Of a stretch of 24,218 nucleotides of DNA, positions 1-8,433 are shown in pieces. The stretch comes from a virus, in IMG/VR virus record IMGVR_UViG_3300042875_000722, positions 1 to 24,218 of that record; one strand, 5' to 3'. The position numbers were made by a program, and so were the translations under genes. Under the pieces are notes generated by a model that made no database searches, was not told where the DNA came from, and was given only the letters and a program-made list of their open reading frames with translations. Positions within the stretch are counted from its first letter, which is position 1, and every line of letters starts with the position of its first letter.

Positions 1-1250
1 TTGTTGAGCGATTGGCGATACTGAGAGAGATTGCCTTGAAGAACATTTTCAAGGTCCGCATTGACCGCCATTGGAGCATCCAGAACTCCAGCAATATTCT
101 GCTGAACGACTTCGTAATCTGGCGGAAGAATGGCATACGGTCCTTGCTGTACGACGCTTGTCTTGCTCAGCGCATTGGCGTTCAGGGGTCGGAATAGAAT
201 CTGAGTCCTCGCAAACGCGCTGTCTACCATTGAGCAGCGAAGACGATTCTTTAGCTCCATCGGCTGAAGCATCTTGATGCCCAAGCCCTTAACGCCGTGA
301 TGCTCGCCGTCGCCACGGTCGTAGTACATCGGATGAATGACCTGCTCCCACCGGCTGAACCGGCGAAGCTTGCGATACATAAAGCTCTCGCTGTCGCGTT
401 CGTCGATGATTACATGGCTGATCTGACCATCAAATTCCTTGTAGAAAACGTGGCACATCAGCACGACCTCGGAACGAGCGGAAAACGTGATGTCGTTTGA
501 GCGAAGCTGCTTCTGGAAGAACTCCCAGTCGTACTGAACACCTGAGCGATACGGCTCAGGCATCGCCGCACGAATGCGTTCGCGGACATAATCGACATCC
601 CAACCGGAAGCTTTTGCCGCCTTTTCGTCTTGGATCTTCTCGAACAGATCATCCACGCCCATGCGCGTACGGACGCAGGCTACCTTCCAGTCGCTCACGT
701 TTGACTTAGTGCCGTCTGGGACAAGCAAGTCCGTCGCCATGATGGCTTTGCAGCGCCAGTTGGTATTGTCCTCGAAGATCAGCGGACCATCGCCAATAAG
801 GACCATCTCACGCTGCGAGAGCTGCATGATGTAGTCGAAGTCCTTGTCGAGCTTCTGGAGCCGGTCAAACTCTTCCGTGATAATCTTCGACCATTCCTCC
901 CGCTTATCCATGTCATTGCCGTACGCGGTACGAATGTTCGTGTAGGTCGGAACCTCGGCGAACACGTCGTAGAAGGCTGACATTGCCAGCGTGAGGAACG
1001 CTTCCGACTCGCGGAAGTTGACGTTGGTGCGGAACGCTTGGTTGTTGCGGCGCAGTTCTGCTGGATTGTACGGAGGATTTCCATCGACCAGACCGCGCAG
1101 CTTGGCTCGCGTACTATTACGCAGCTCATCAGCCATGATAAGCTTCTGGAAGATTTCGCGAGCGGATGCCGCGTCGGCTATGCGCGTTTCAGGCGCTTTG
1201 CCGTCTTCGTTGATAGTTTCAAGCGGCAGTTGGGCTAAGTTTCCGTACAT
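1..1250 (-). CDS. Portal protein, 3'-truncated by window edge
   Basis: An open frame starts at the ATG complementary to 1248-1250 and runs without a stop to base 1, giving at least 416 residues. It begins MYGNLAQLPLETINEDGKAP and the visible part ends ENVLQGNLSQYRQSLN. The composition (many charged and aromatic residues, long helices, 'FRTNVNFRESEAFLTLA' early, 'YDRGDGEHHGVKGLGIKML' later) and the position directly after terminase and a small linker gene fit a podovirus-type portal, the dodecameric ring at the packaging vertex. The start overlaps the end of the upstream zinc-ribbon gene by 16 bp, so it is translated from the same message as terminase. The C-terminus lies outside the window. 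I recognise no diagnostic catalytic motif, so the call rests on gene order and overall resemblance. Confidence 0.75.
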   Translation of the reverse strand, partial: MYGNLAQLPLETINEDGKAPETRIADAASAREIFQKLIMADELRNSTRAKLRGLVDGNPPYNPAELRRNNQAFRTNVNFRESEAFLTLAMSAFYDVFAEVPTYTNIRTAYGNDMDKREEWSKIITEEFDRLQKLDKDFDYIMQLSQREMVLIGDGPLIFEDNTNWRCKAIMATDLLVPDGTKSNVSDWKVACVRTRMGVDDLFEKIQDEKAAKASGWDVDYVRERIRAAMPEPYRSGVQYDWEFFQKQLRSNDITFSARSEVVLMCHVFYKEFDGQISHVIIDERDSESFMYRKLRRFSRWEQVIHPMYYDRGDGEHHGVKGLGIKMLQPMELKNRLRCSMVDSAFARTQILFRPLNANALSKTSVVQQGPYAILPPDYEVVQQNIAGVLDAPMAVNADLENVLQGNLSQYRQSLN

Positions 1251-1864
1251 GGTCGTTTTTTCCAGCAGTGAGCCGGAAGGTTTTCGTTCTCTGTAGCGTC
1301 CGAGAATTTATGAAGGGTTTCAATGGGAAACCAAACCATGCTTCTGATAAAGCAACCGCAAAACTCGCAGCTTTGCAGGTTTTCGTCTACCGGAGTGCTG
1401 CCGTGTTGAGAGAAAGTTTTGACAGCATCCTTTAGCACACGGGCGTTGCATCCTGTGCATCCGAGTGGTTTTCGGTTGAACGAACAAGTTGAGCAGATGC
1501 TTGCGCGTCGATTTGCTTCCGCCTGATCCACCTTGCCGCCGCCAACGGTAAGTCCGTGGAGAAGACTCATGCTGAACCGAATGACGTCTCCGATCTGAAG
1601 CGATTTACGTCCTTCTGGCTTGGGAATATTAACTTCGTTGTAAGAGCAATCAGCACCGTTACGACACGCATATTCGGTGATTAAATCGTCAAGGTTGCTC
1701 GGGATTTGAATCGCGTTTGCCGTGTAGTGATTGCGAACAAACTCATGGAGCTGCGCCCATGATCCTCCGGGTACTTCAATCCCAGTCTCAGGAATGCGGT
1801 AATGCCATCCGCCGGGGATGACCATGTGTTCGTTCAGAACTTTGTAACCAGTGGTTTTGCTCAT
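1235..1864 (-). CDS. Cysteine-rich, putative zinc-ribbon phage protein
   Basis: A 209-residue protein whose C-terminal half holds several Cys pairs: ICSTCSFN, LGCTGCN, SCEFCGCF and a final HCWKK. This pattern looks like one or two zinc-binding ribbons. The N-terminal half has 'VPGGSWAQLHEFVRNHYTAN', without a motif I know. It lies between terminase and portal. Its ATG forms a 4-bp ATGA overlap with the terminase stop and its end overlaps the portal start by 16 bp, so the three genes are translationally coupled. A role in packaging or portal assembly is an inference from position. It could also be a late regulator that only happens to sit here. The zinc site is read from the sequence and the function is unknown. 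Confidence 0.7.
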   Translation of the reverse strand: MSKTTGYKVLNEHMVIPGGWHYRIPETGIEVPGGSWAQLHEFVRNHYTANAIQIPSNLDDLITEYACRNGADCSYNEVNIPKPEGRKSLQIGDVIRFSMSLLHGLTVGGGKVDQAEANRRASICSTCSFNRKPLGCTGCNARVLKDAVKTFSQHGSTPVDENLQSCEFCGCFIRSMVWFPIETLHKFSDATENENLPAHCWKKRPCTET

Positions 1865-3546
1865 GCTTCAATTGTTTCGTCGTAGTAAATTGAATCTGCG
1901 TCCTTCACTAGCTTTTCCCAGACCTTATCCATCTTCGTAAAGCGCGGCTCCAAAACAGCAGTTTTGCGGACTAGATCAAGCAAGACTACAGCAGCGTCGG
2001 CCAAATCAGGCGATTTTCCGGTTCGCTGCTTCATCACGGTCTTGGATTCGACCGATATTTTTCGCTTGGAATCATCGAACATACGGGCGCAAAACTCCTG
2101 CAACGTCTCGATATCCATGCCTCCAAGGCGCTCTTCAACGGCCCATTTACGCATCGAGAACCAGAGTTCCGTTACCTTTCTATCGTAAGCCTCATTGCAT
2201 GGCCTACTGTCCTCGTCGCTGACAGGAATCGTTGATGGCGAGCCACCGAACTCAACGCGATGAATTACACCCCATTCGCGGGTCAAGATGTCAGCCAACC
2301 CACCGCCTTCACCGCTTGAATCCAGACCAAATTTGTCCGGTGGAACGCCGCGCTTGTTGCATTCCTCTTTAACCCGATTGGCTATCTGGTAATGCACCGG
2401 CTCCGTTAGTTGAGCGTTGACGGATATATGGATGATGTCCTGAAAAAGTATGCTGACCTTGTCGTTTGCGGTGCCAACCTTGGCAAAGCGAAGGATACAT
2501 CTGTCGCCACCAAAGCCCGGATCAAGACCGGCAACGATTTGTACATTGGTCGTAAACACCAAACTTTTTGTAGGTGTGTGCGTCTCGATCAGCGATTCGG
2601 ACAGAACCGTCTTGACCATGCCGTCCGGCGACCAGAATCCGCGTGTGTACTTCCAAAACGTAGGGCTTTGCTCGCCCTCATGTCGCATAGCCGACAAGAC
2701 CTGATCCTGAGTAATGAGGTACGGATACTTCGTGCGCCCCTCGCTGATGTTGGGCGACTTCATGCCGTCAAAGCGTCGGCACATCCCGCGTTCTGTCAGC
2801 CAATGTTGGTCTTCAATCGTTACGCTGCGCCAACCCTTTGCCGGTGTGCAGAAGCGTCCATGCGGATCAAACTTTGAGGCGGGGTTTCCGATGACCAACA
2901 TCTTGAACTCGCGGCAACCCTTAGAAAGGTTCGTACACGCTTCGAAAGCCGCTTCAGGCGTATCCGTAGCTTCGTCGATAATAACCATCACACGCTCGGC
3001 GTGGATGCCCTGAATGTTGGCCACAGCCTTCGATGTGTTGCCCTCGGCGACGGCGATAGCCGAAATGGAGTGTCGGTCGTCTCCTTTGATGGCTTGAAGA
3101 CTCATCTTCGAATCGACCATGTTTCCGGGGAATCCGCGTGATTTCCGAACAAGATCCTGAAGATTGGCCCACATACGCTTTCGGATCATCTTTGCCGTTG
3201 TAGACGTGAGAACAACGGTTGTTTTGGACGGGTTGGCCAGCCACCAAACAGTCGCAAAGAGCGTCGCGCCGAAAGTCTTTCCGCTCGCGCCGCAACCTGC
3301 CCATCCGACGTAGTCGTGTTCGCAAAGACCTTCGACCTGTGCTTCGAGCCACGGGTTCCAGCTCATCTTCGGCCATAACATTTTCGTGGCGTTACGAAAA
3401 TGATCGAAAGTACCTAGTCCGCCCTCATTCGGTTGGAGCCGATTTCGGAATGCGTAGAGTTCCAGTTCTAGGTCTGGAATCTTGACGGGCGAACGAATCC
3501 CGTACTTGTGGTCGATCAATGGATGCTCTGACACTTGCTCTGGCAT
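1861..3546 (-). CDS. terL: Terminase large subunit (ATPase-nuclease packaging motor)
   Basis: A 561-residue protein from the chosen start. It pumps phage DNA into the prohead through the portal and cuts it. The ATPase domain has Walker A GCGASGKT (about residues 84-91), Walker B VMVIIDEA (about 186-193) and the coupling motif MLVIGNPAS (about 216-224). The RNase H-fold nuclease has GLDPGFGGD (D about 342), GLDSSGEGGG (D about 409) and SPDLADA (D about 514 and 517). The frame stays open to 3612, but the ATG at 3546 is preceded by AAGG seven bases upstream and leaves a clean gap to the divergent gene at 3601. An ATG at 3561 is also possible. The stop overlaps the next gene as ATGA. No small terminase subunit is visible on this side. 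Confidence 0.93.
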   Translation of the reverse strand: MPEQVSEHPLIDHKYGIRSPVKIPDLELELYAFRNRLQPNEGGLGTFDHFRNATKMLWPKMSWNPWLEAQVEGLCEHDYVGWAGCGASGKTFGATLFATVWWLANPSKTTVVLTSTTAKMIRKRMWANLQDLVRKSRGFPGNMVDSKMSLQAIKGDDRHSISAIAVAEGNTSKAVANIQGIHAERVMVIIDEATDTPEAAFEACTNLSKGCREFKMLVIGNPASKFDPHGRFCTPAKGWRSVTIEDQHWLTERGMCRRFDGMKSPNISEGRTKYPYLITQDQVLSAMRHEGEQSPTFWKYTRGFWSPDGMVKTVLSESLIETHTPTKSLVFTTNVQIVAGLDPGFGGDRCILRFAKVGTANDKVSILFQDIIHISVNAQLTEPVHYQIANRVKEECNKRGVPPDKFGLDSSGEGGGLADILTREWGVIHRVEFGGSPSTIPVSDEDSRPCNEAYDRKVTELWFSMRKWAVEERLGGMDIETLQEFCARMFDDSKRKISVESKTVMKQRTGKSPDLADAAVVLLDLVRKTAVLEPRFTKMDKVWEKLVKDADSIYYDETIEA

Positions 3547-3600
3547 AGTTTGGCCTTGCATTAGTTCTCGCTGGACTTGACGGTCTGGCAAAGGAAAAAT
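3547..3600. promoter_or_regulatory. Divergent spacer between packaging and tail modules
   Basis: This 54-bp spacer is the only non-coding DNA between the minus-strand terminase operon and the plus-strand virion operon, so it should hold or abut their 5' signals. Visible are AAAGGA just before the ATG at 3601 and AAGGCC before the terminase ATG at 3546 (reverse strand). I see no convincing sigma70 -35/-10 pair. A phage-specific promoter, or read-through from further away, is equally possible. Confidence 0.3.
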
Positions 3601-4812
3601 ATGCCGTCGCAACTTGTTTCTTCAACCGGCTGTTGCCAGCCTTGCGATACCGTTCCGGTTGTCGTGAATGTCCCCGGACCACAGGGTGCTGCGGGTACTA
3701 ACGGAACGAACGGCGCGAACGGGGAAAATGCGTTCTCGTATACGACCGCGTCGTTTGTAGTTCCAACTTTTGGAGCATCGGTTGTCGTTGCGGTTGCAAA
3801 CACTTCGTTTCTTCCAGAGTCGGTTGCTGGACAATTTTTTGTATCGGTTCAGGGATGCGGCTACTTGCAGGTTACATCGGTAGACGGTTTGCTGGTAACC
3901 CTACAAAACCCACTTGCAGGCGTTCTTGGAATCCCAAATGCGATTCCTACGACGGTGATTCCTATTGGTTCACTTATCACGCTGTCGGGTGCAATTGGCG
4001 CTACGGGTGCGGCAGGAGCGTCTGGCGGAGCATCCTCCGCAGCGACGTACATTGTTCGAACTCCCGACGCATCGGTTCCAAGCGCAACGGCGCTCAATTC
4101 GTTTTCATCTGGTTATCTCAAGACTCAAGGGTCGAGCGGATCTGGGTTTCTATCGACCGTCGCAACGGTTCCTGTGGGCGATATTAGCGGCGTGTTGCCG
4201 GTTGCAAACGGCGGAACGAACCTATCGACCGTACCTACCAATGGCCAACTGCTCATTGGCAATGGAACGGGATACACGCTGGCAAGTCTGACGGCAGGAT
4301 CGAACATCACGATTACGCCGGGTGCTGGCACCATCAGCATTGCATCGACGGCCAGCGGAGCAGCGTTCAACTACGTCACGTTTACGCGGAGGGTGACTGG
4401 TCTTGGAGCTGCAAATGCCCCGAATGTCAGTTCAACTTCGGCAAGCAATCCATACAGCACATCTGTTTACACGACAGCGTCTTACGCTGGCCTTGATTCA
4501 GCTTCTGGATTCACCGCTTCAAGCGGTCGGTTTACGGTTCCGTACACCGGATACTACAGAATAGACGCTTATTTCAATCTTGATGCGGTAGGAGCAACCG
4601 CAAACGTTACTGTTTTTATCAGAAGAAACGGCTCTGATGTTTTAGCGTCAAAATCATTCGCTGTTACATCCAGTGGATACAATCCAGTATCTCTTGTTTA
4701 TATTGATCAAGCAACCGCTCTAACTGATTTTTATGAGGTTTTGATTGGTACAGACCAAAATCTTTACGTCGATCAAGGCTCCTCATTCTCTGTCCAACGG
4801 ATTCAGGCTTAA
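3601..4812 (+). CDS. Collagen-like tail fibre with C1q/TNF-like C-terminus
   Basis: A 403-residue fibre-type protein from the ATG at 3601, which has AAAGGA five bases upstream. The frame is open to an ATG at 3577, but that one lacks a ribosome site. The N-terminus is Cys-rich (STGCCQPCD), then come six Gly-X-Y triplets (GPQGAAGTNGTNGANGEN, about residues 26-43), a beta-rich segment, a second short Gly-X-Y run (GAIGATGAAGAS, about 129-140), the fibre-type repeat VANGGTNLSTVPTNGQLLIG (about 200-219), and from about residue 255 a region resembling a C1q/TNF jelly roll ('RFTVPYTGYYRIDAYFNLD'). Trimeric collagen-like stalks ending in such a head are typical of receptor-binding fibres. The last 250 bases are visibly more A/T-rich than the rest, which suggests an exchanged tip. 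Confidence 0.8.
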   Translation: MPSQLVSSTGCCQPCDTVPVVVNVPGPQGAAGTNGTNGANGENAFSYTTASFVVPTFGASVVVAVANTSFLPESVAGQFFVSVQGCGYLQVTSVDGLLVTLQNPLAGVLGIPNAIPTTVIPIGSLITLSGAIGATGAAGASGGASSAATYIVRTPDASVPSATALNSFSSGYLKTQGSSGSGFLSTVATVPVGDISGVLPVANGGTNLSTVPTNGQLLIGNGTGYTLASLTAGSNITITPGAGTISIASTASGAAFNYVTFTRRVTGLGAANAPNVSSTSASNPYSTSVYTTASYAGLDSASGFTASSGRFTVPYTGYYRIDAYFNLDAVGATANVTVFIRRNGSDVLASKSFAVTSSGYNPVSLVYIDQATALTDFYEVLIGTDQNLYVDQGSSFSVQRIQA

Positions 4813-4815
4813 GCC

Positions 4816-6663
4816 ATGAGCGAACGCGCACCACGGAGGTACACGGATGGGTCTGTCACCTTTGAGGGTGGCATTGACGCTGGTGTGATGCCGTCTGAGG
4901 TGGACAAGAATCAGGTCGCCTTCGCGGTCAACGCCAGCTTTCGGCAGGGATTCATCTCTCCTCGACCCGGTTTCATCCAGAAAGATTACGACGTATGCTT
5001 GTCGATTACGGCAGACAGCACGCTCGTCACTGCGGACCAAACCAATGTCACGGCGGACGGCTACTCCGAGGAATGCTACGGTTCGAGCAATTTGACCGGC
5101 GTGTTCCAGTGTGCGCTCCCATACATCGGCGACAACGGAGCGACGTTCATCCTGATGCTAATCAGTGGTAAAGTGTGGCTTTACGACTGCCTTCAAAACA
5201 GCGTTCAAAACCTTTCAGCTTCGCCCAATCTTGAGAACCCATCAAACATACTCGATGGCTGGATGGTTCAGGCTGAGAACTTCGTTGTCATTCAAGATGG
5301 TCAGAGCACACCGCTGATCTTCAACGGATCAAGCCTGCGCCGCGCAACCACCGACGAAATCAAGTGCGGAAGAGTAATGGCCTACGTCAACGGACGTATC
5401 TGGTACGCGCTTCCAAATGGATTCTCATTCAGAGCAACGGACATTGTTTATGGAGATGGTACGCGAGCGAGTGTTCTCAAAGAAACCGAGAATACCTTCC
5501 TCAACGAAGGCGGAGACTTTGCGGTTCCGTCGGATTCAGGAGGAATCACTGCAATGGCCGTCCCCGGCGATCCAGATACGTCGCTTGGGCAGGGTCCGCT
5601 ACTAGTCTTTACTCCTCGATACGTCTTCTCAGTTCAAGCTCCTGTTGATCGTGATACATGGAAGAACCTGAGCTATCCGATTCAGGCCATCAGTTTGCTG
5701 ACTAGCGGTGCGCTTGGCGCTAGGTCGGCCATTACTGTCAACGGTGACGTGTTCTACCGCGCAGTCGATGGTGTCCGCTCGTTCATCATCGCTCGTCGTT
5801 CGTTTACTGATCCGGGGAATACACCGATCAGCGGCGAGATTCTGAACATCGCTGAGAACGATCAAACCAGTCTTCTGTGGTCTGGATCTGCGGTCGTGTT
5901 CGACAATCGATTGCTGATGACCGGACAGCCTCGGTATAATGCCCAAGGCGTTATCCACAAGGCGTTGATGGTTTTGGATTTCGACCTGATTACGTCGATG
6001 CGGAAAAAGTTTCCTCCCGCGTGGGCAGGAATCTGGACTGGACTCGATGTGTTGCAGGTTTTGAAGACGGAGAGCGTTTACGGTGACAGATGCTTTTCGA
6101 TTGCTCGCGGTGAAAACGGGACGATTCAGATTTGGGAAATCAGCAAGGGCGACAAGTTCGACAACAACATTGCTGACGGAAAGAAGGAGATTCAGTGGCT
6201 GGTTCATACTCGCGCCTACAACTTCGAGCTTCCGTTTGGATTGAAGCGGCTTGATTCGGGCGACATCTTCATTGATTCGCTGGACGGAGACGCTTCTTTC
6301 AATGTCGAGTATCGACCCGACCAGTACCCCGGATGGATTGAGTGGGCAGACTGGGCTGAATGCGCGACAACTTTGCAGTGCCAACCTGCTTGTCCGCTGG
6401 TCAATTTCCAGCCGCAGTACAGGCCGAAGATGCGCTTGCCGACTCCTTCGGATATTCCGTGCAATTCGAGCATTAGCACACCGACTCGAAACATGTACGA
6501 GGTTCAAATGAGCCTGACAGTTACGGGATATTGCCGCATCAAGAGCATCCGCGTTCACGCTTACGACGTTCAGGAACCTGCGGTGGGCGAGTGCCTTGTT
6601 TTCGAAGGATGCAAGACTCTTGATGCTTGCGACGTAAACCCGTTTACCTACACATCGGAATAG
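4816..6663 (+). CDS. Tail nozzle-like virion protein (tubular protein B type)
   Basis: A 615-residue beta-rich protein three bases after the fibre gene. It starts MSERAPRRYTDGSVTFEGGI and contains segments I recognise from uncultured podovirus contigs: STPLIFNGSSLRRA, GRVMAYVNGRIWYALPNG, DTSLGQGPLLVFTPRYVFS, APVDRDTWKNLSYPIQ and VFYRAVDGVRSFIIARRSF. Repeated blade-like units of this kind fit a beta-propeller nozzle such as T7 gp12, which closes the short tail. Its position beside an adaptor-like gene and ahead of ejection proteins supports this. There are many cysteines in the C-terminal third (ECATTLQCQPACPL; CLVFEGCKTLDACD), which is unusual for a cytoplasm-assembled virion protein. The family assignment is from memory of similar sequences. 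The exact structural role is inferred. Confidence 0.6.
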   Translation: MSERAPRRYTDGSVTFEGGIDAGVMPSEVDKNQVAFAVNASFRQGFISPRPGFIQKDYDVCLSITADSTLVTADQTNVTADGYSEECYGSSNLTGVFQCALPYIGDNGATFILMLISGKVWLYDCLQNSVQNLSASPNLENPSNILDGWMVQAENFVVIQDGQSTPLIFNGSSLRRATTDEIKCGRVMAYVNGRIWYALPNGFSFRATDIVYGDGTRASVLKETENTFLNEGGDFAVPSDSGGITAMAVPGDPDTSLGQGPLLVFTPRYVFSVQAPVDRDTWKNLSYPIQAISLLTSGALGARSAITVNGDVFYRAVDGVRSFIIARRSFTDPGNTPISGEILNIAENDQTSLLWSGSAVVFDNRLLMTGQPRYNAQGVIHKALMVLDFDLITSMRKKFPPAWAGIWTGLDVLQVLKTESVYGDRCFSIARGENGTIQIWEISKGDKFDNNIADGKKEIQWLVHTRAYNFELPFGLKRLDSGDIFIDSLDGDASFNVEYRPDQYPGWIEWADWAECATTLQCQPACPLVNFQPQYRPKMRLPTPSDIPCNSSISTPTRNMYEVQMSLTVTGYCRIKSIRVHAYDVQEPAVGECLVFEGCKTLDACDVNPFTYTSE

Positions 6664-6664
6664 T

Positions 6665-7462
6665 ATGCCAAACCTAACCTTAATCACGCTTACACCTCCA
6701 AGTCTTCCGGTGAGTTATTGTCCGTTGAACTACCAGAACTTGGCCAACGATATCATCGGAGGCACGCAAGCCGTTTTCAACAGCACGATTGGAAACTCGT
6801 TCTTCAATTTTGGACCGACGTATCCGGCGATCAACAATCGGATTTATCCGTGGCTTGATGAGGATGGGCAGTGGTGGATTTTTGATCAGGGATTCTGGCT
6901 TCGTAAAAACCCAGTTACGGCGGCAAACGAGCGTCGCATCTTTGTCGGAACGACCACGGATCTTCTTTCTTACGACGGCGGCGACGGAACGGCTACGGCG
7001 ACAATCAGAACTGGCCCGATGTGGGAAGTTGACACTGAGTTTGAGGCTCGCTTCCCGGTCGGTGTTGGAGCGTTTGTTGCGAGCGGTGCGGTTGTTGTTC
7101 AGGGAAAGGCGACATCGACATCAATCGTTGGCGAGGACAAGCACACGCTGACGGTTCCAGAGACTCCGTTCAACGAACACACTCACGGTGTCGCTCAGTT
7201 GATTGCTCCGGCAAACGACGATTATTACCTCGTCAACAAGTCTTGGAGCGGACTTGGTTCGTACCCCACACAGATCCTTCAAGGTGCTGCTGGGAGCGGA
7301 GGCGGCGGAGCTGGCCCGAGCATCACTACTGGTGATATCGGAACTACCACTGCCGACAAGACTGGCAACGATACCCAGAACGCTGTCGGCCACAACAACC
7401 TTCCTCCGTTCTACGGCGTTTACTTCATCAAGCGAACCATCCGAGTCTATTACACCAAATGA
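6665..7462 (+). CDS. Tail-collar-like fibre/tip protein
   Basis: A 265-residue protein whose C-terminal half resembles the phage tail-collar family: GEDKHTLTVPETPFNEHTHG (about residues 156-175) followed by a glycine-rich loop (GAAGSGGGGAGPS) and the terminal block GHNNLPPFYGVYFIKRT. The 'H.H' and 'HNNLPP' signatures are those of collar or tip domains that bind metal or saccharide at the distal end of tail proteins. The N-terminal half is aromatic-rich (LDEDGQWWIFDQGFWLRK) and unassigned. It starts one base after the upstream stop, with GGAAT upstream, and its own end forms a 4-bp ATGA overlap with the next gene. It is most likely an accessory fibre or tip protein. Which part of the virion carries it cannot be told from sequence. 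Confidence 0.65.
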   Translation: MPNLTLITLTPPSLPVSYCPLNYQNLANDIIGGTQAVFNSTIGNSFFNFGPTYPAINNRIYPWLDEDGQWWIFDQGFWLRKNPVTAANERRIFVGTTTDLLSYDGGDGTATATIRTGPMWEVDTEFEARFPVGVGAFVASGAVVVQGKATSTSIVGEDKHTLTVPETPFNEHTHGVAQLIAPANDDYYLVNKSWSGLGSYPTQILQGAAGSGGGGAGPSITTGDIGTTTADKTGNDTQNAVGHNNLPPFYGVYFIKRTIRVYYTK

Positions 7463-8433
7463 AGCTAATCGTTCAGGACATTCGCTCGACAATCGCCCGT
7501 GTAGTCGGCGTCTGCGTCGATGACACTCGCGTTTACGACTACATCAATCAGGCGTGCCGACGGCTTCTGCACAAGGGGTTGTGGGCAGGCGCGTACGGAC
7601 GCTTCACTATCCACACGGTCGGAGGGTGCATCACTTGGCCGCGTCATATTGAAACCATCGAGTCCGTCGCTGATTGCTGCGGCGTCGGAACGGTTCGCAA
7701 TCAATGGTTTGAATTTCAGGAAAGCGGATACGGATTGCTCGGAGAGAACAATGGCGGGTGCGTCGGCAAGCAGCTTGTGGATCGTGGCACCGTCGTTTCT
7801 TACCGCGACATGTCCGGCGAGACGAATAGCTTCATCCGAGTCTATCCCGGTGACGCTTCTGACGTTGGCAAGACCATCACCCTGCAAGGTGTCGATCAGA
7901 ACGGGCAATGGATTCGCACGCTGTCTGGTGGCGTATGGATCGACGGCGAGCAGCTAACCCTCGCGTTGCCGTACGTTCAATCGACCAAGAAGTTCATATC
8001 GCTGACCGGCGTCATTCGTCAGGCAACCAACACGTCGAGCCGGTTGTACGAATACAATGCGACAACATTGCTGGAACTTGATTTGGCAGTTTACGACCCT
8101 GATGAAACTTTGCCGCAGTACCGCCGCAGTTACCTGACGGATCGTTGTAACAACGACGAGGATAAGCCGGTGACGGTCATGGCGAAGATGCGCCATATCA
8201 ACGCGACGAGCGTCAATGACTACCTCATTCCGCCTTCTCCAGATGCCATCAAGCTGATGGTCATGGCGATTCGCAAGGAAGAGAACGATTTGATTCAGGA
8301 AGCAGTGGCCTACGAAGCAAAGGCTGTTCAGGCTGTGCAAGAGCAGACCATGCAGTACCTAGGCGACGCAGTTGCTACGATCCGTATGGTCGGTGTCGGA
8401 CTAAACGGCGGTGGATTCTCCCAATGGTTCTAA
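7459..8433 (+). CDS. Head-tail adaptor-like protein (tubular protein A type)
   Basis: A 324-residue protein starting in a 4-bp ATGA overlap. The N-terminus (LIVQDIRSTIARVVG...DDTRVYDYINQACRRLLHKG) is helical, as in adaptor proteins of podoviruses, with 'INQACRRL' typical of the first helix pair. The middle is a beta insertion (VSYRDMSGETNSFIRVYPGD; GVDQNGQWIRTLSGGVW; TGVIRQATNTSSRLYEYN) and the end is helical again (DAIKLMVMAIRKEENDLIQE). This helix-beta-helix plan fits proteins that seat below the portal, such as T7 gp11. The segment 'LYDYDPDETLPQYRRSYL'-like (actual: LAVYDPDETLPQYRRSYL) recurs in environmental phage contigs as I recall. The function is inferred from plan and gene order. Confidence 0.55.
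   Translation: MKLIVQDIRSTIARVVGVCVDDTRVYDYINQACRRLLHKGLWAGAYGRFTIHTVGGCITWPRHIETIESVADCCGVGTVRNQWFEFQESGYGLLGENNGGCVGKQLVDRGTVVSYRDMSGETNSFIRVYPGDASDVGKTITLQGVDQNGQWIRTLSGGVWIDGEQLTLALPYVQSTKKFISLTGVIRQATNTSSRLYEYNATTLLELDLAVYDPDETLPQYRRSYLTDRCNNDEDKPVTVMAKMRHINATSVNDYLIPPSPDAIKLMVMAIRKEENDLIQEAVAYEAKAVQAVQEQTMQYLGDAVATIRMVGVGLNGGGFSQWF

Noticed and set aside
779-1129. Minus-strand open frame of 116 codons in the portal region
   Set aside because: It is another frame of the portal gene. The portal frame is open for 416 codons to the edge and reads as a typical charged helical protein.
2410-2877. Plus-strand open frame of 155 codons opposite terminase
   Set aside because: It is antisense to conserved terminase motifs, with no supporting start signal or neighbour.
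3577-3605. TTGACG at 3577 as a -35 box for the fibre gene
   Set aside because: A -10 box at 17-bp spacing would be TATGCC over the start codon, which is too poor and too late.
5629-6687. Long minus-strand open frame (352 codons) opposite the nozzle gene
   Set aside because: It lies wholly antisense to a gene with clear coding character, has no SD or operon partner, and its translation is rich in Arg/Ser/Val without motifs, as expected of a shadow frame.
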